Of a DNA stretch of 64,000 nt, positions 33,928 to 42,140 are shown in pieces (the first letter of the stretch is position 1; the number at the start of each line of letters is the position of its first letter). Position numbers and translations under genes: made by a program. Location of the stretch: assembly GCA_910587735.1 (NCBI GenBank), contig CAJUNT010000005.1:62001-126000 (forward strand), given 5' to 3'. The notes under the pieces were generated by a model. That model saw only the letters and a list, made by a program, of their open reading frames with translations, did no database searches and was not told where the DNA came from. The stretch is from an uncultured Clostridia bacterium (GTDB lineage: Bacteria > Bacillota > Clostridia > Lachnospirales > Anaerotignaceae).

Positions 33928-34314
33928 GTGCCTGAAAAAAAAGAAGATTTTGGACAAATACAAATTGCAGATGAAGTTGTGGCAGTGATTGCAGCTACGG
34001 CAGCAATGGAAATAGAAGGTGTGTTGAATGCGTCTACTGCATCGGGTAATGCTTTTGTAGAATTTTTTGGTAAAAAAAGTCAGACAAAAGGAATTAAAGT
34101 AAATTCTGATGGTGGAGAATTAACACTAGATATGGATATTGTTGTACTTTTTGGCACAAAAATACAATTTGCAGCAACAGAAGTACAGAAAAAAGTAAAA
34201 TCTGCTGTGGAAACTATGACAGGATTATCTGTTGCTATGGTAAATGTAAATGTTTGTGGTATTGTAAAAGAAAAACAATCTAAAGCACCAAAAAATGAAA
34301 CAGAAGAAGATTAA
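33928..34314 (+). CDS. Asp23/Gls24 family envelope stress-response protein
   Basis: Small alpha/beta protein of the Asp23/Gls24 family, 128 residues. It begins with the usual GQIQIADEVVAVIAATAAME and has VEGV-like IEGVLNAS, then the strand-rich LTLDMDIVVLFGTKIQFAAT and a C-terminal VNVNVCGIV. Family members associate with the membrane or are induced by cell-envelope stress in Gram-positive bacteria. The start is GTG at 33928 after AAGGGGGG. In Clostridia it commonly stands just before nusB, as here; a hairpin pair at 34330-34435 separates the two. Confidence 0.88.
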   Translation: MPEKKEDFGQIQIADEVVAVIAATAAMEIEGVLNASTASGNAFVEFFGKKSQTKGIKVNSDGGELTLDMDIVVLFGTKIQFAATEVQKKVKSAVETMTGLSVAMVNVNVCGIVKEKQSKAPKNETEED

Positions 34315-34324
34315 AAATATAAAT

Positions 34325-34437
34325 GCCACTCTTTTGAGTAGTATCATGTTGTGAATTTGTTGATAAAGATATGATAACAAATAAACAATACTTTCTATAT
34401 TTTTGATAATAGGATACCACTCTTGTGAGTGGTATTT
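34325..34437 (+). terminator. Two related hairpins between the Gls24-like gene and nusB
   Basis: GCCACTCTTTTGAGTAGTAT (about 34325-34344) and ATACCACTC/GAGTGGTAT (34414-34422, 34427-34435, loop TTGT) are similar inverted repeats about 85 bases apart. The second is perfect but has only a weak T-run, so partial termination or RNA processing is as likely as full termination. Confidence 0.5.
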
Positions 34438-34470
34438 GTAATATAAACTTATAATGTGGGAGAGGAAGAC

Positions 34471-34887
34471 ATGAATCGAAGAAATGCCAGAAAAAATGCC
34501 TTTTTTTTAGTATTTCAAATGGATTTTAATGCACAAGACCATTTTGAAGAATTAAAAGAGCTTTTTTTTGACCAACAACAGCAAATGAATGAAGATGAAA
34601 AGGAATTTATATTAAAAGAGGCAGAAGGCACAAAAGAACATTTAGAAGAAATTGACCAAATGATATCAAAAAAAGCAAAAAAATGGTCTAAAGAGAGAAT
34701 GTCTAAAGTAGACCTTGCTATATTACGTCTAGCCATTTATGAAATTTGTTTTTCAAATGAAATTCCTTATGGTGTAGCAGTAAATGAAGCAGTAGAACTT
34801 GCTAAAAACTTCAGTACAGAAGAATCACCCGCTTTTATTAATGGTATATTGGGCAGTATTGTTTCAGAAAAAACACAATCAATATGA
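34471..34887 (+). CDS. nusB: Transcription antitermination factor NusB
   Basis: All-helical RNA-binding protein, 138 residues, which with NusE (S10) binds boxA in ribosomal RNA leaders. The N-terminal basic stretch MNRRNARKNAFFLVFQMDFN and the C-terminal VAVNEAVELAKNFSTEESPA followed by FINGILGSI are diagnostic. The ATG at 34471 is preferred since GGGAGAGGAAG precedes it; the GTG at 34456 lies within or before that site. It starts the compact run nusB-xseA-xseB-ispA. Confidence 0.94.
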   Translation: MNRRNARKNAFFLVFQMDFNAQDHFEELKELFFDQQQQMNEDEKEFILKEAEGTKEHLEEIDQMISKKAKKWSKERMSKVDLAILRLAIYEICFSNEIPYGVAVNEAVELAKNFSTEESPAFINGILGSIVSEKTQSI

Positions 34888-34896
34888 GGTGACAGC

Positions 34897-36129
34897 GTGG
34901 AAGTAAGAGTGTATTCTGTGGGGCAAATCAATCGTTATATACGAAATTTGTTTGAAAATGATTTTGTATTAAATAGTTTTTGGGTGAAAGGAGAAATATC
35001 GAATTTTAAAGCACATACTTCTGGACACTTCTATTTTACATTAAAAGATGCCTCTGCTTCTATACAATGTGTTATGTTTCGACAGGAAGCAGAAATGCTT
35101 CCTTTTTTGCCGAAAAATGGTATGTTTGTAGCGGTTTGTGGTGCAGTTTCTGTATATGAAAAAACAGGGCAGTATCAAATATATACGAAATGGATAGAGC
35201 CAATAGGTATAGGAAATTTAGCACTTTCATTTGAACAGTTAAAAGAAAAATTAGCAACAGAAGGATTTTTTGACAAAGAATATAAAAGAGAAATTTGTGA
35301 ATATCCAAAATGTGTTGCTGTGATTACATCGCCTACGGGTGCAGCAGTAAGAGATGTCATAAAAATTATAAAAAGAAGAAATAAAAGTGTTAAAATTGCT
35401 GTTGTTCCTGTATTGGTGCAAGGGGAATATGCCCCAGATTCTATTGTAAAAGGGATTAAACTAGCAAATGAATGGGCAAAAGCAGATACCATAATATTAG
35501 GGCGAGGCGGTGGCAGTATGGAAGATTTAGCAGCATTTAATGAAGAAAGTGTTGCAAAAGCGATATTTGCATCTGAAATACCCATTATATCAGCCGTAGG
35601 GCATGAAACAGATTTTACTATTGCAGATTTTACAGCAGATTTGAGAGCTTCCACACCTTCCGCAGCAGCAGAAATTGCCGTAAAAAATACAGAGCAGTTG
35701 TCAGAACGTTTGCACTATGCCATGGAGATGCTTCAAAATGCATTTGAAAATACCATAACACAATATAAAAAAAGGTTGGAAACAACAACACAACATAGTG
35801 TTTTAAAACAACCTTTAACATGGGTGCAGTATCAAAAAAATAATGTGGAACAAATGAAAAAAACAATACAAAAAGATATATTGTATTATTTGCAAAAAAA
35901 ACAAATACAGTATCAATCATTGCGAAAACGTCTGTATTCTGCTTCCCCTTTTGCGGCACTGCAAAAAGGGTATGTATTGGCAAAAAATGAAAAAGGACAA
36001 ACATTGACATTATTGCAAAATATACAAAAAGGGGATAATATTATACTTCATTTTCAAGATGGTATTGCAAAGGCAACAATAACAGAAAGGAGCATTTCTA
36101 AAAGTGGCAAAGAAAAAACTCACATTTGA
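34897..36129 (+). CDS. xseA: Exodeoxyribonuclease VII large subunit
   Basis: Catalytic subunit of exonuclease VII, which degrades single-stranded DNA to oligonucleotides; 410 residues. An N-terminal OB-fold (about 1-100, with SNFKAHTSGHFYFTLKD) is followed by the nuclease core containing VAVITSPTGAAVRDVIKI, GRGGGSMEDLAAFN and AVGHETDFTIADFTADLRAS, and a long coiled-coil region (about 265-350). The GTG start at 34897 follows GAGGTGAC. It overlaps xseB by 26 bases, which suggests coupled synthesis of the two subunits. Confidence 0.95.
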   Translation: MEVRVYSVGQINRYIRNLFENDFVLNSFWVKGEISNFKAHTSGHFYFTLKDASASIQCVMFRQEAEMLPFLPKNGMFVAVCGAVSVYEKTGQYQIYTKWIEPIGIGNLALSFEQLKEKLATEGFFDKEYKREICEYPKCVAVITSPTGAAVRDVIKIIKRRNKSVKIAVVPVLVQGEYAPDSIVKGIKLANEWAKADTIILGRGGGSMEDLAAFNEESVAKAIFASEIPIISAVGHETDFTIADFTADLRASTPSAAAEIAVKNTEQLSERLHYAMEMLQNAFENTITQYKKRLETTTQHSVLKQPLTWVQYQKNNVEQMKKTIQKDILYYLQKKQIQYQSLRKRLYSASPFAALQKGYVLAKNEKGQTLTLLQNIQKGDNIILHFQDGIAKATITERSISKSGKEKTHI

Positions 36130-36346
36130 GCAAGCAATCACAAGATTAGAAGAAATTGTGGATATATTAGAAAGCGGAACACTTTCATTAGAAGAATCTG
36201 TTGCAGTATATAAAGAAGGTATGACATTGGCAGATTTTTGTGGACAAAAAATAACAACAGCAGAATCGGAAGTCGTATTATTGCAAAAAAATATTTCTGG
36301 AGAAATAGAAGAAACACATTTTGAACCAGAGGAGATGGAACAGTAA
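36104..36346 (+). CDS. xseB: Exodeoxyribonuclease VII small subunit
   Basis: Helical small subunit of exonuclease VII, 80 residues, which binds along the XseA coiled coil. The sequence LTFEQAITRLEEIVDILESG and TLSLEESVAVYKEGMTLADF is the standard family pattern. The start is GTG at 36104, inside the end of xseA, with AAAGGAG about 12 bases upstream; the stop overlaps the ispA start by one base. Confidence 0.94.
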   Translation: MAKKKLTFEQAITRLEEIVDILESGTLSLEESVAVYKEGMTLADFCGQKITTAESEVVLLQKNISGEIEETHFEPEEMEQ

Positions 36347-37230
36347 TGAATTGTAAACAAATATTGGAACAAAAAGCAAAACAAATAGATGAATATTTAG
36401 AACAGTATTTACCCTTAGAAAAAGAATATCCTTCTATTATATTTGAGGCAATGCGTTATAGTGTTTTTGCAGGAGGAAAAAGATTGCGCCCTGTATTATT
36501 ATTTTCAGCGTGTGAGGCATTGGACGGAGATATAAAAAAAGCAATTCCTTTTGCTTGTGCAATAGAAATGATACACAGTTATTCTTTAATACATGACGAT
36601 TTACCTGCTATGGATAATGATGATTATAGAAGGGGTATGCTTACAAGTCATAAAAAATTTGGAGAAGCCATTGCGATATTAGCAGGAGATGGATTACTCC
36701 ATCATGCTTTTGAAATTATGTCAGATGCTTGTGTAAAATATTGCTCTAATGAAACAGTAAAGGCAATGCAGGCAATAGCACATGGTGCAGGTGTTTTTGG
36801 TATGCTTTCTGGACAGGTAACAGATGTCATAAGCGAAGGAAAACAAATTGATGAAAAAACAATGTATTTTATACATAAAAATAAAACAGCAGCAATGTTA
36901 CAGGGAGCATTAAAAGCAGGTACGTTATTGGCTGGCGGAACAGAACAACAAGTAAAAATGATGGAACAGGCTGGAGAAAAAATAGGTGTTGCTTTTCAAA
37001 TTGCAGATGATATATTAGATGTCACAAGTACATTTCAAGAATTAGGAAAACCGGTGCATAGTGATGAGAAAAATGAAAAAAATACATTTGTAACAATGTA
37101 TGGCATAGAGGCATCACAAAAAATGGTAGAAACGCTTTCAGAAGAAGCAATTACTATATTCCAGAAATTTGGGAAAAAAGCTGATTTTTTGATAGAATTA
37201 ACACAATATTTAATGAAACGAAAAAATTGA
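36346..37230 (+). CDS. ispA: Polyprenyl (farnesyl/geranylgeranyl) diphosphate synthase
   Basis: Trans-prenyltransferase, 294 residues, which condenses isopentenyl diphosphate onto allylic diphosphates to form farnesyl diphosphate or similar. The first aspartate-rich motif is in HSYSLIHDDLPAMDNDD and the second in IADDILDVT; AGGKRLRPVL binds the diphosphate. The residues before the first motif suggest a short (C15-type) product, but length cannot be proven by eye. The start overlaps the xseB stop, and dxs downstream supplies precursors of the same pathway. Confidence 0.93.
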   Translation: MNCKQILEQKAKQIDEYLEQYLPLEKEYPSIIFEAMRYSVFAGGKRLRPVLLFSACEALDGDIKKAIPFACAIEMIHSYSLIHDDLPAMDNDDYRRGMLTSHKKFGEAIAILAGDGLLHHAFEIMSDACVKYCSNETVKAMQAIAHGAGVFGMLSGQVTDVISEGKQIDEKTMYFIHKNKTAAMLQGALKAGTLLAGGTEQQVKMMEQAGEKIGVAFQIADDILDVTSTFQELGKPVHSDEKNEKNTFVTMYGIEASQKMVETLSEEAITIFQKFGKKADFLIELTQYLMKRKN

Positions 37231-37357
37231 AAAAATTATGTGAAATAAAATAAAGTTTTTTATTAAGATTGAAATATAAAAATTTGTTTTATAGTTTTAT
37301 AATTGTTATGAATTGCAAACAGAATAAGGCATACAATAAAAATTGGCAGGTGATACT

Positions 37358-37786
37358 ATGAATTTTAATGGAATATTACAAAATAAATCAATTTGGGCAG
37401 CAATATTAGCTTGGGCGATTGCGCAGATAATCAAAACAATACTATCATTTGTCAAAAATGATAAATTGGATTTGTCCCGTTTTTATGGTTCAGGAGGTAT
37501 GCCGAGTTCACATTCTGCATTAGTTATGGCACTAACATTTAGTTTAGGAAAATATTATGGTTTTGATTCTCCTTTTTTTGCTATCAGTATGGTGCTTGCA
37601 CTGGTAGTCATGTATGATGCCGCAGGAGTCAGAAGGGCAGCAGGAAAGCAAGCGGCACTTTTAAATATTTTAATACACAGGCAAGGTATTACCCCTCAGG
37701 AACAATTAAAGGAGCTGCTAGGACATACACCATTAGAAGTAATTGCAGGTGCAATATTAGGAATTGTTACAGGTTCACTATTTTAA
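37358..37786 (+). CDS. Divergent PAP2-family membrane protein (YuiD-like)
   Basis: Small integral membrane protein of the divergent PAP2 family, 142 residues, with about four hydrophobic segments. The phosphatase-like motifs GSGGMPSSHSALVMAL and YDAAGVRRAAGKQA are intact, suggesting action on a lipid phosphate. The ATG at 37358 is preceded by GGCAGGTGA; an in-frame TTG at 37343 would overlap this site. Its place between ispA and dxs, both isoprenoid genes, hints at a link with polyprenyl-phosphate metabolism, which is inference. Confidence 0.88.
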   Translation: MNFNGILQNKSIWAAILAWAIAQIIKTILSFVKNDKLDLSRFYGSGGMPSSHSALVMALTFSLGKYYGFDSPFFAISMVLALVVMYDAAGVRRAAGKQAALLNILIHRQGITPQEQLKELLGHTPLEVIAGAILGIVTGSLF

Positions 37787-37889
37787 TAATAGTTTTGCAT
37801 AAAAAACTTTACATTTTATAAATGTAGTTTTACCATTATATGAAGTAAATCATATTAACAAAATATTTGTCAAATAAGGGAGGGATATT

Positions 37890-39770
37890 GTGTTAAATGA
37901 AATTGATTTTCCAAAAGATATAAAAAATATGAACGAAAAAGCATTAAAACAACTAGCAAAAGAAATCAGATATTTTTTGATAAAAAGTGTTTCAAAAACA
38001 GGGGGACATTTAGCATCTAATTTGGGCGTTGTGGAGTTAACACTAGCATTGCATTATTGTTTTGATTTGCCTGATGATAAAATTATTTGGGACGTAGGAC
38101 ATCAAGCATATATTCATAAAATATTGACAGGAAGAAAAAAACAATTTTGTAAATTACGTCAATTAAATGGTTTAAGTGGTTTTCCGAAACCTCACGAAAG
38201 TGAATATGATGTATTTGCAGCAGGACATAGTTCAACATCCATTTCAGCAGCATTGGGTATAGCAAAAGCAAGAGATTTAAAAGGTGGACAAAATCATGTC
38301 ATTGCTGTAATAGGTGACGGTGCTATGTCGGGAGGGCTTGCCTATGAGGCATTAAACAATGCAGCAAAAGAGAATACCAATTTAATTGTAATATTAAATG
38401 ATAATGAAATGTCTATATCAAATAATGTAGGTGCAATGTCACGCTATTTAACTCATTTAAGAACGGATTCCGCATATATTCAAGCAAAAGAGAGTTTTCA
38501 AAATTTTTCGAAAAAAATACCAGTTGTAGGAAATATGGCAAATTTTTTATTTGATAAAATGCGTTTAAGTGCAAAATTTTTTTTGCTTCCAGGTATGATT
38601 TTTGAAGAAATGGGATTTCATTATATTGGACCAATTAATGGACATAATTTGTCAGAATTAAATGAAGTGTTTCAAAATGTAAAACAAATGAGGGGTCCTT
38701 TACTCATTCATGTCAAAACAAAAAAGGGAAAGGGTTATCGCTATGCAGAGCAGCAGCCTAGTAAATATCATGGTGTGAGTAAATTTGATATGAAAACAGG
38801 TGAGCTAATTGGTGTAACAGATAAACAAGATTATTCTGCTGTATTTGGAAAAAAATTGACAGAATTAGCTGAAAAAAATACAAATATATTGGCATTAACG
38901 GCAGCTATGGCATCAGGTACAGGACTTTTGGATTTTCAAAAAAAATTTCCAAAAAGATTTTTTGATGTTGCCATTGCAGAACAGCATGGTGTAACATTTT
39001 CTGCTGGATTGGCTTGTCAAGGAATGATACCCGTTTTTGCTGTATATTCTACATTTTTACAAAGAGCATATGACCAAATTGTGCATGATGTTTGTATGCA
39101 GAAATTACATGTCATATTTGCCATAGATAGAGCAGGTATTGTAGGTGCAGACGGTGAAACACATCAAGGTGTATTTGATATTGCTTATTTAAGTCATATT
39201 CCTAATATGACATTGCTTTCTCCTAAAAATAAATGGGAATTGCAGAATATGCTTGATTTTGCTATACAATATCCCCATACCATAGCAATACGCTACCCAA
39301 GAGGAACAGCATCAGAGCAATTTGAAAAGTATAGACAACAAATTGTATATGGAAAAAGTGAAGTTATACAATATGGCGAGAAAGTGGCACTATTGGCAGA
39401 AGGTCATATGATTGCTTTTGCTATGGAGGCAGCAGAAAAATTAAAACAGCAAAATATTAATGCATTTGTAGTAAATATGCGTTTTTTGAAACCATTAGAT
39501 GAGGAAATATTAAAAAAGACAGCAAATTGCTGTGAATATATTGTCACAATAGAAGATGGTATAAAACAGGGTGGATTTGGCTCTAAAGTATTGGAGTATT
39601 ACAGCGAAAATAATATATATGGTGTAAAAGTAATTTGTTTAGGATTTCCAGATAAATATATTGAACAGGGTACACCTCAGGAATTGTACAAGCTGTATGG
39701 TTTAGATGGTGATGGCATTTATCAAAATATAATAAAAATAATGAGCTTGAAAGGAAAAAAGGAATCATAA
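37890..39770 (+). CDS. dxs: 1-deoxy-D-xylulose-5-phosphate synthase
   Basis: Thiamine-diphosphate enzyme that makes DXP from pyruvate and glyceraldehyde-3-phosphate, first step of the non-mevalonate isoprenoid pathway; 626 residues. TPP-binding GDGAMSGGLAYEALNNA is near residue 150; DVAIAEQHGVTFSAGLA holds the catalytic Glu; DRAGIVGADGETHQGVFD follows in the pyrimidine-binding domain. The start is GTG at 37890 after AAGGGAGGG. tlyA begins one base after the stop. Confidence 0.95.
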   Translation: MLNEIDFPKDIKNMNEKALKQLAKEIRYFLIKSVSKTGGHLASNLGVVELTLALHYCFDLPDDKIIWDVGHQAYIHKILTGRKKQFCKLRQLNGLSGFPKPHESEYDVFAAGHSSTSISAALGIAKARDLKGGQNHVIAVIGDGAMSGGLAYEALNNAAKENTNLIVILNDNEMSISNNVGAMSRYLTHLRTDSAYIQAKESFQNFSKKIPVVGNMANFLFDKMRLSAKFFLLPGMIFEEMGFHYIGPINGHNLSELNEVFQNVKQMRGPLLIHVKTKKGKGYRYAEQQPSKYHGVSKFDMKTGELIGVTDKQDYSAVFGKKLTELAEKNTNILALTAAMASGTGLLDFQKKFPKRFFDVAIAEQHGVTFSAGLACQGMIPVFAVYSTFLQRAYDQIVHDVCMQKLHVIFAIDRAGIVGADGETHQGVFDIAYLSHIPNMTLLSPKNKWELQNMLDFAIQYPHTIAIRYPRGTASEQFEKYRQQIVYGKSEVIQYGEKVALLAEGHMIAFAMEAAEKLKQQNINAFVVNMRFLKPLDEEILKKTANCCEYIVTIEDGIKQGGFGSKVLEYYSENNIYGVKVICLGFPDKYIEQGTPQELYKLYGLDGDGIYQNIIKIMSLKGKKES

Positions 39771-39771
39771 T

Positions 39772-40599
39772 ATGATTGAAAAAGAAAGATTGGATATATT
39801 ACTAGTCAAAAAAAATATAGCGAAATCCAGAGAATTAGCAAAAGCATATATTATGGCTGGTAGTGTATATGTAGATGGTGTAAAAGAGGAAAAGGCAGGC
39901 ACAAAAGTAGCTGTAACAGCAGATATTGTTTTAAAGCAAAAACAAATGAAATATGTAAGTCGTGGAGGATATAAATTAGAAAAGGCAATAACAGAATTTC
40001 AAATTGATTTAAAAGATTGTATTTGTATGGATATTGGTGCATCTACGGGAGGATTTACAGATTGTATGCTTCAAAACGGTGCAAAAAAAGTATATGCTAT
40101 TGATGTAGGATATGGACAATTTGATTGGAAATTGAGAAATGATAGCCGTGTGGTTTGTATGGAAAAAACAAATGTACGTTATATTACAAATGATGATGTT
40201 GCAGAGCAGTCAGATTTTGCATCAATAGATGTTTCATTTATTTCATTAACTAAAGTACTTCCAGCAGTTTTTGCTGTATTGAAACAAAAAGCAAAATTAG
40301 TTTGTCTGATAAAACCACAGTTTGAGGCAGGCAGAGAAAAAGTAGCAAAAAAAGGTGTTGTGAAAGATAAAAATGTTCACAAAGAAGTAATATTGAAAAT
40401 AATAGATTATGTTTTAGAACAAAATATTGCGGTACACAATATTAGTTATTCTCCTATAAAAGGTCCAGAAGGTAATATTGAATATTTAATATATTTACAA
40501 AAAAATGTAGAAGGTATTACAAAAGAAGAAGCATATATTATGGCGGAAAATGTTGTAAATATTTCCCATAATGCATTAGATTCTATTAATATCATATAA
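39772..40599 (+). CDS. tlyA: TlyA-family rRNA 2'-O-methyltransferase
   Basis: Ribosomal RNA cytidine-2'-O-methyltransferase of the TlyA/hemolysin A family, 275 residues. An N-terminal S4 RNA-binding domain (about 5-65, ERLDILLVKKNIAKSRELAK) is joined to an FtsJ-like Rossmann domain with the SAM-binding motif MDIGASTGGFTDCMLQNGA and VSFISLTKVLPA and the LIKPQFEAGR strand. The dxs-tlyA-nadK-argR-recN order is widespread in Firmicutes. The hemolysin name is historical; the methyltransferase role is the better-supported one. Confidence 0.93.
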   Translation: MIEKERLDILLVKKNIAKSRELAKAYIMAGSVYVDGVKEEKAGTKVAVTADIVLKQKQMKYVSRGGYKLEKAITEFQIDLKDCICMDIGASTGGFTDCMLQNGAKKVYAIDVGYGQFDWKLRNDSRVVCMEKTNVRYITNDDVAEQSDFASIDVSFISLTKVLPAVFAVLKQKAKLVCLIKPQFEAGREKVAKKGVVKDKNVHKEVILKIIDYVLEQNIAVHNISYSPIKGPEGNIEYLIYLQKNVEGITKEEAYIMAENVVNISHNALDSINII

Positions 40600-40654
40600 A
40601 AATTCATTTTATATATATGACAGAATAAAATGTGACAGCTAAGGAGGAAAAAAC

Positions 40655-41506
40655 ATGAAAAAAGTTGGCATACTGCCTAATATAGAAAAAGACAAAGATT
40701 TTACTATAACAAAGAGATTAATAAAGTATTTGCTCCATAAAAATTGTGAACCAATGCTTACTAGTCAAACAGCAACATTATCTCATTTAGAATTATATTC
40801 CCAAGAGGAAGAAGAAATTTATAAAAGTGCTGATTTTTTAATTTCACTAGGAGGAGATGGCACACTTTTAGGTGTGGGACGACGCAGTGCAAAATACAGC
40901 AAGCCAATATTAGGCATAAATTTGGGAAATTTAGGATTTTTGACAGCAGAGGAAAAAGATGTTGCAGAATCTGCAATAGATAAAGTATTACAGGGACAGT
41001 ATACTATAGAAAAAAGAATGATGTTGGAGGCGACTGTTTTTGCAGAACCTAAAAGAATAGAAGGGCTTTTAGCATTAAATGATGTTTGTATTACAAGAGG
41101 GTTTTCTTCTAAAATATTAGAATTTAATATATTTGTTAATATGGAATATGTGGATACATTACGTGCAGATGGTGTAATTATATGTACTCCAACAGGCTCT
41201 ACTGCTTACAATCTTTCAGCAGGAGGTCCAATATTAAAAACGGATGCAGAAATTATTGCCATTACACCTATTTGCCCTCATACATTAACAAGTCGTCCGA
41301 TTATTATATCGGCAAATGATAAAATTACAGTAGAGATATGCAACAGGGGAAAAGAAGATTTTATTATTAGTACAGATGGTCAGCGTTCTATGTCTTTAAA
41401 AAGAAGAAATGTAGTACAAGTGAAAAAATCCCAATATTTTACAACAATTATGAAAACAAATCCAGTTAGTTTTTATGATGTATTACGTGAAAAGTTAGGA
41501 AGATAA
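40655..41506 (+). CDS. nadK: NAD kinase
   Basis: ATP-dependent kinase that converts NAD to NADP, 283 residues. The family motif LISLGGDGTLLGVGRR contains the catalytic Asp, and ALNDVCITRGFSSKI and CTPTGSTAYNLSAGGPI are the nucleotide-binding stretches. The ATG at 40655 follows AAGGAGG. It lies 55 bases after tlyA and 17 before argR in the conserved run. Confidence 0.95.
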   Translation: MKKVGILPNIEKDKDFTITKRLIKYLLHKNCEPMLTSQTATLSHLELYSQEEEEIYKSADFLISLGGDGTLLGVGRRSAKYSKPILGINLGNLGFLTAEEKDVAESAIDKVLQGQYTIEKRMMLEATVFAEPKRIEGLLALNDVCITRGFSSKILEFNIFVNMEYVDTLRADGVIICTPTGSTAYNLSAGGPILKTDAEIIAITPICPHTLTSRPIIISANDKITVEICNRGKEDFIISTDGQRSMSLKRRNVVQVKKSQYFTTIMKTNPVSFYDVLREKLGR

Positions 41507-41523
41507 AGGGAGGATTGCAAATT

Positions 41524-41976
41524 ATGAAAGTTGCAAGACATACAAAAATTTTAGAATTGATAGATAACTATGACATTGAAACACAAGAAGAATTGGCAAA
41601 AAGATTACAAGAGGCTGGCTTTACAGTAACACAGGCAACAGTATCAAGAGATATTAGAGAAATGCGTTTGACAAAAATTGCAACAACAAAAGGAAAACAA
41701 AAATATTCTGCAATATCTGGAACAGATTCTGAAATTGCGGAGAGATTGATACGTGTATTTAAAGAAGCAGTAATCAAAATGGACTATGCGCAAAATATGA
41801 TAGTAATTAAAACATTAGAAGGTATGGGCATGGCTGTTGGTGTTGCATTGGATAGTATGCAAGAAAACGAAATATTGGGAACAATAGCAGGGGACGATAC
41901 TGTATTTTGTGCAGTAAAAACACAGCAACACGCAGCAGCGATTGTAGAAAAATTATATAGAATTATACATACTTGA
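41524..41976 (+). CDS. argR: Arginine repressor
   Basis: Hexameric arginine-responsive regulator, 150 residues. The N-terminal winged helix (about 1-70) has QEELAKRLQEAGFTVTQATV and SRDIREMRLTKI; the C-terminal oligomerisation and ligand domain has AVGVALDSM and the arginine-binding GDDTVF. The ATG at 41524 is chosen because AAAGGGAGG (41506-41514) would be immediately beside the alternative TTG at 41515. In this gene order it usually controls arginine metabolism elsewhere, possibly its own run as well. Confidence 0.94.
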   Translation: MKVARHTKILELIDNYDIETQEELAKRLQEAGFTVTQATVSRDIREMRLTKIATTKGKQKYSAISGTDSEIAERLIRVFKEAVIKMDYAQNMIVIKTLEGMGMAVGVALDSMQENEILGTIAGDDTVFCAVKTQQHAAAIVEKLYRIIHT

Positions 41977-41988
41977 AAATAAATAGAA

Positions 41989-42075
41989 AAACTGCGTTTG
42001 CAAATAAAAATATTGAATATCAAGTAAATTACAATAGTGGGGAAACTTTTTTCGCTTGTGAAAAGTTTCCCTAGA
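41989..42075 (+). repeat. Probable short derivative of the dispersed repeat, with a terminator-like hairpin (copy D)
   Basis: Begins AAACTGCGTTTGCAAATAAA, which looks like the left edge of copies B and C (AACTGCGTT..GC) joined directly to their internal GCAAATAAAA stretch, as if the middle were deleted. It ends with a strong hairpin, GGGGAAACTTTT (42039-42050) with AAAAGTTTCCC (42061-42071), without a T-run. It lies between argR and recN. Confidence 0.5.
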
Positions 42076-42140
42076 CTACAAATAATATGATATTTTTTTA
42101 ATTTTTAAAGAAACAAAAAAACAATAGGAGAAGAAATACA

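Noticed and set aside
36104..36129. Overlap of xseA and xseB as a frameshift or annotation error
   Set aside because: Both protein ends match their families; overlap of these two genes is normal.
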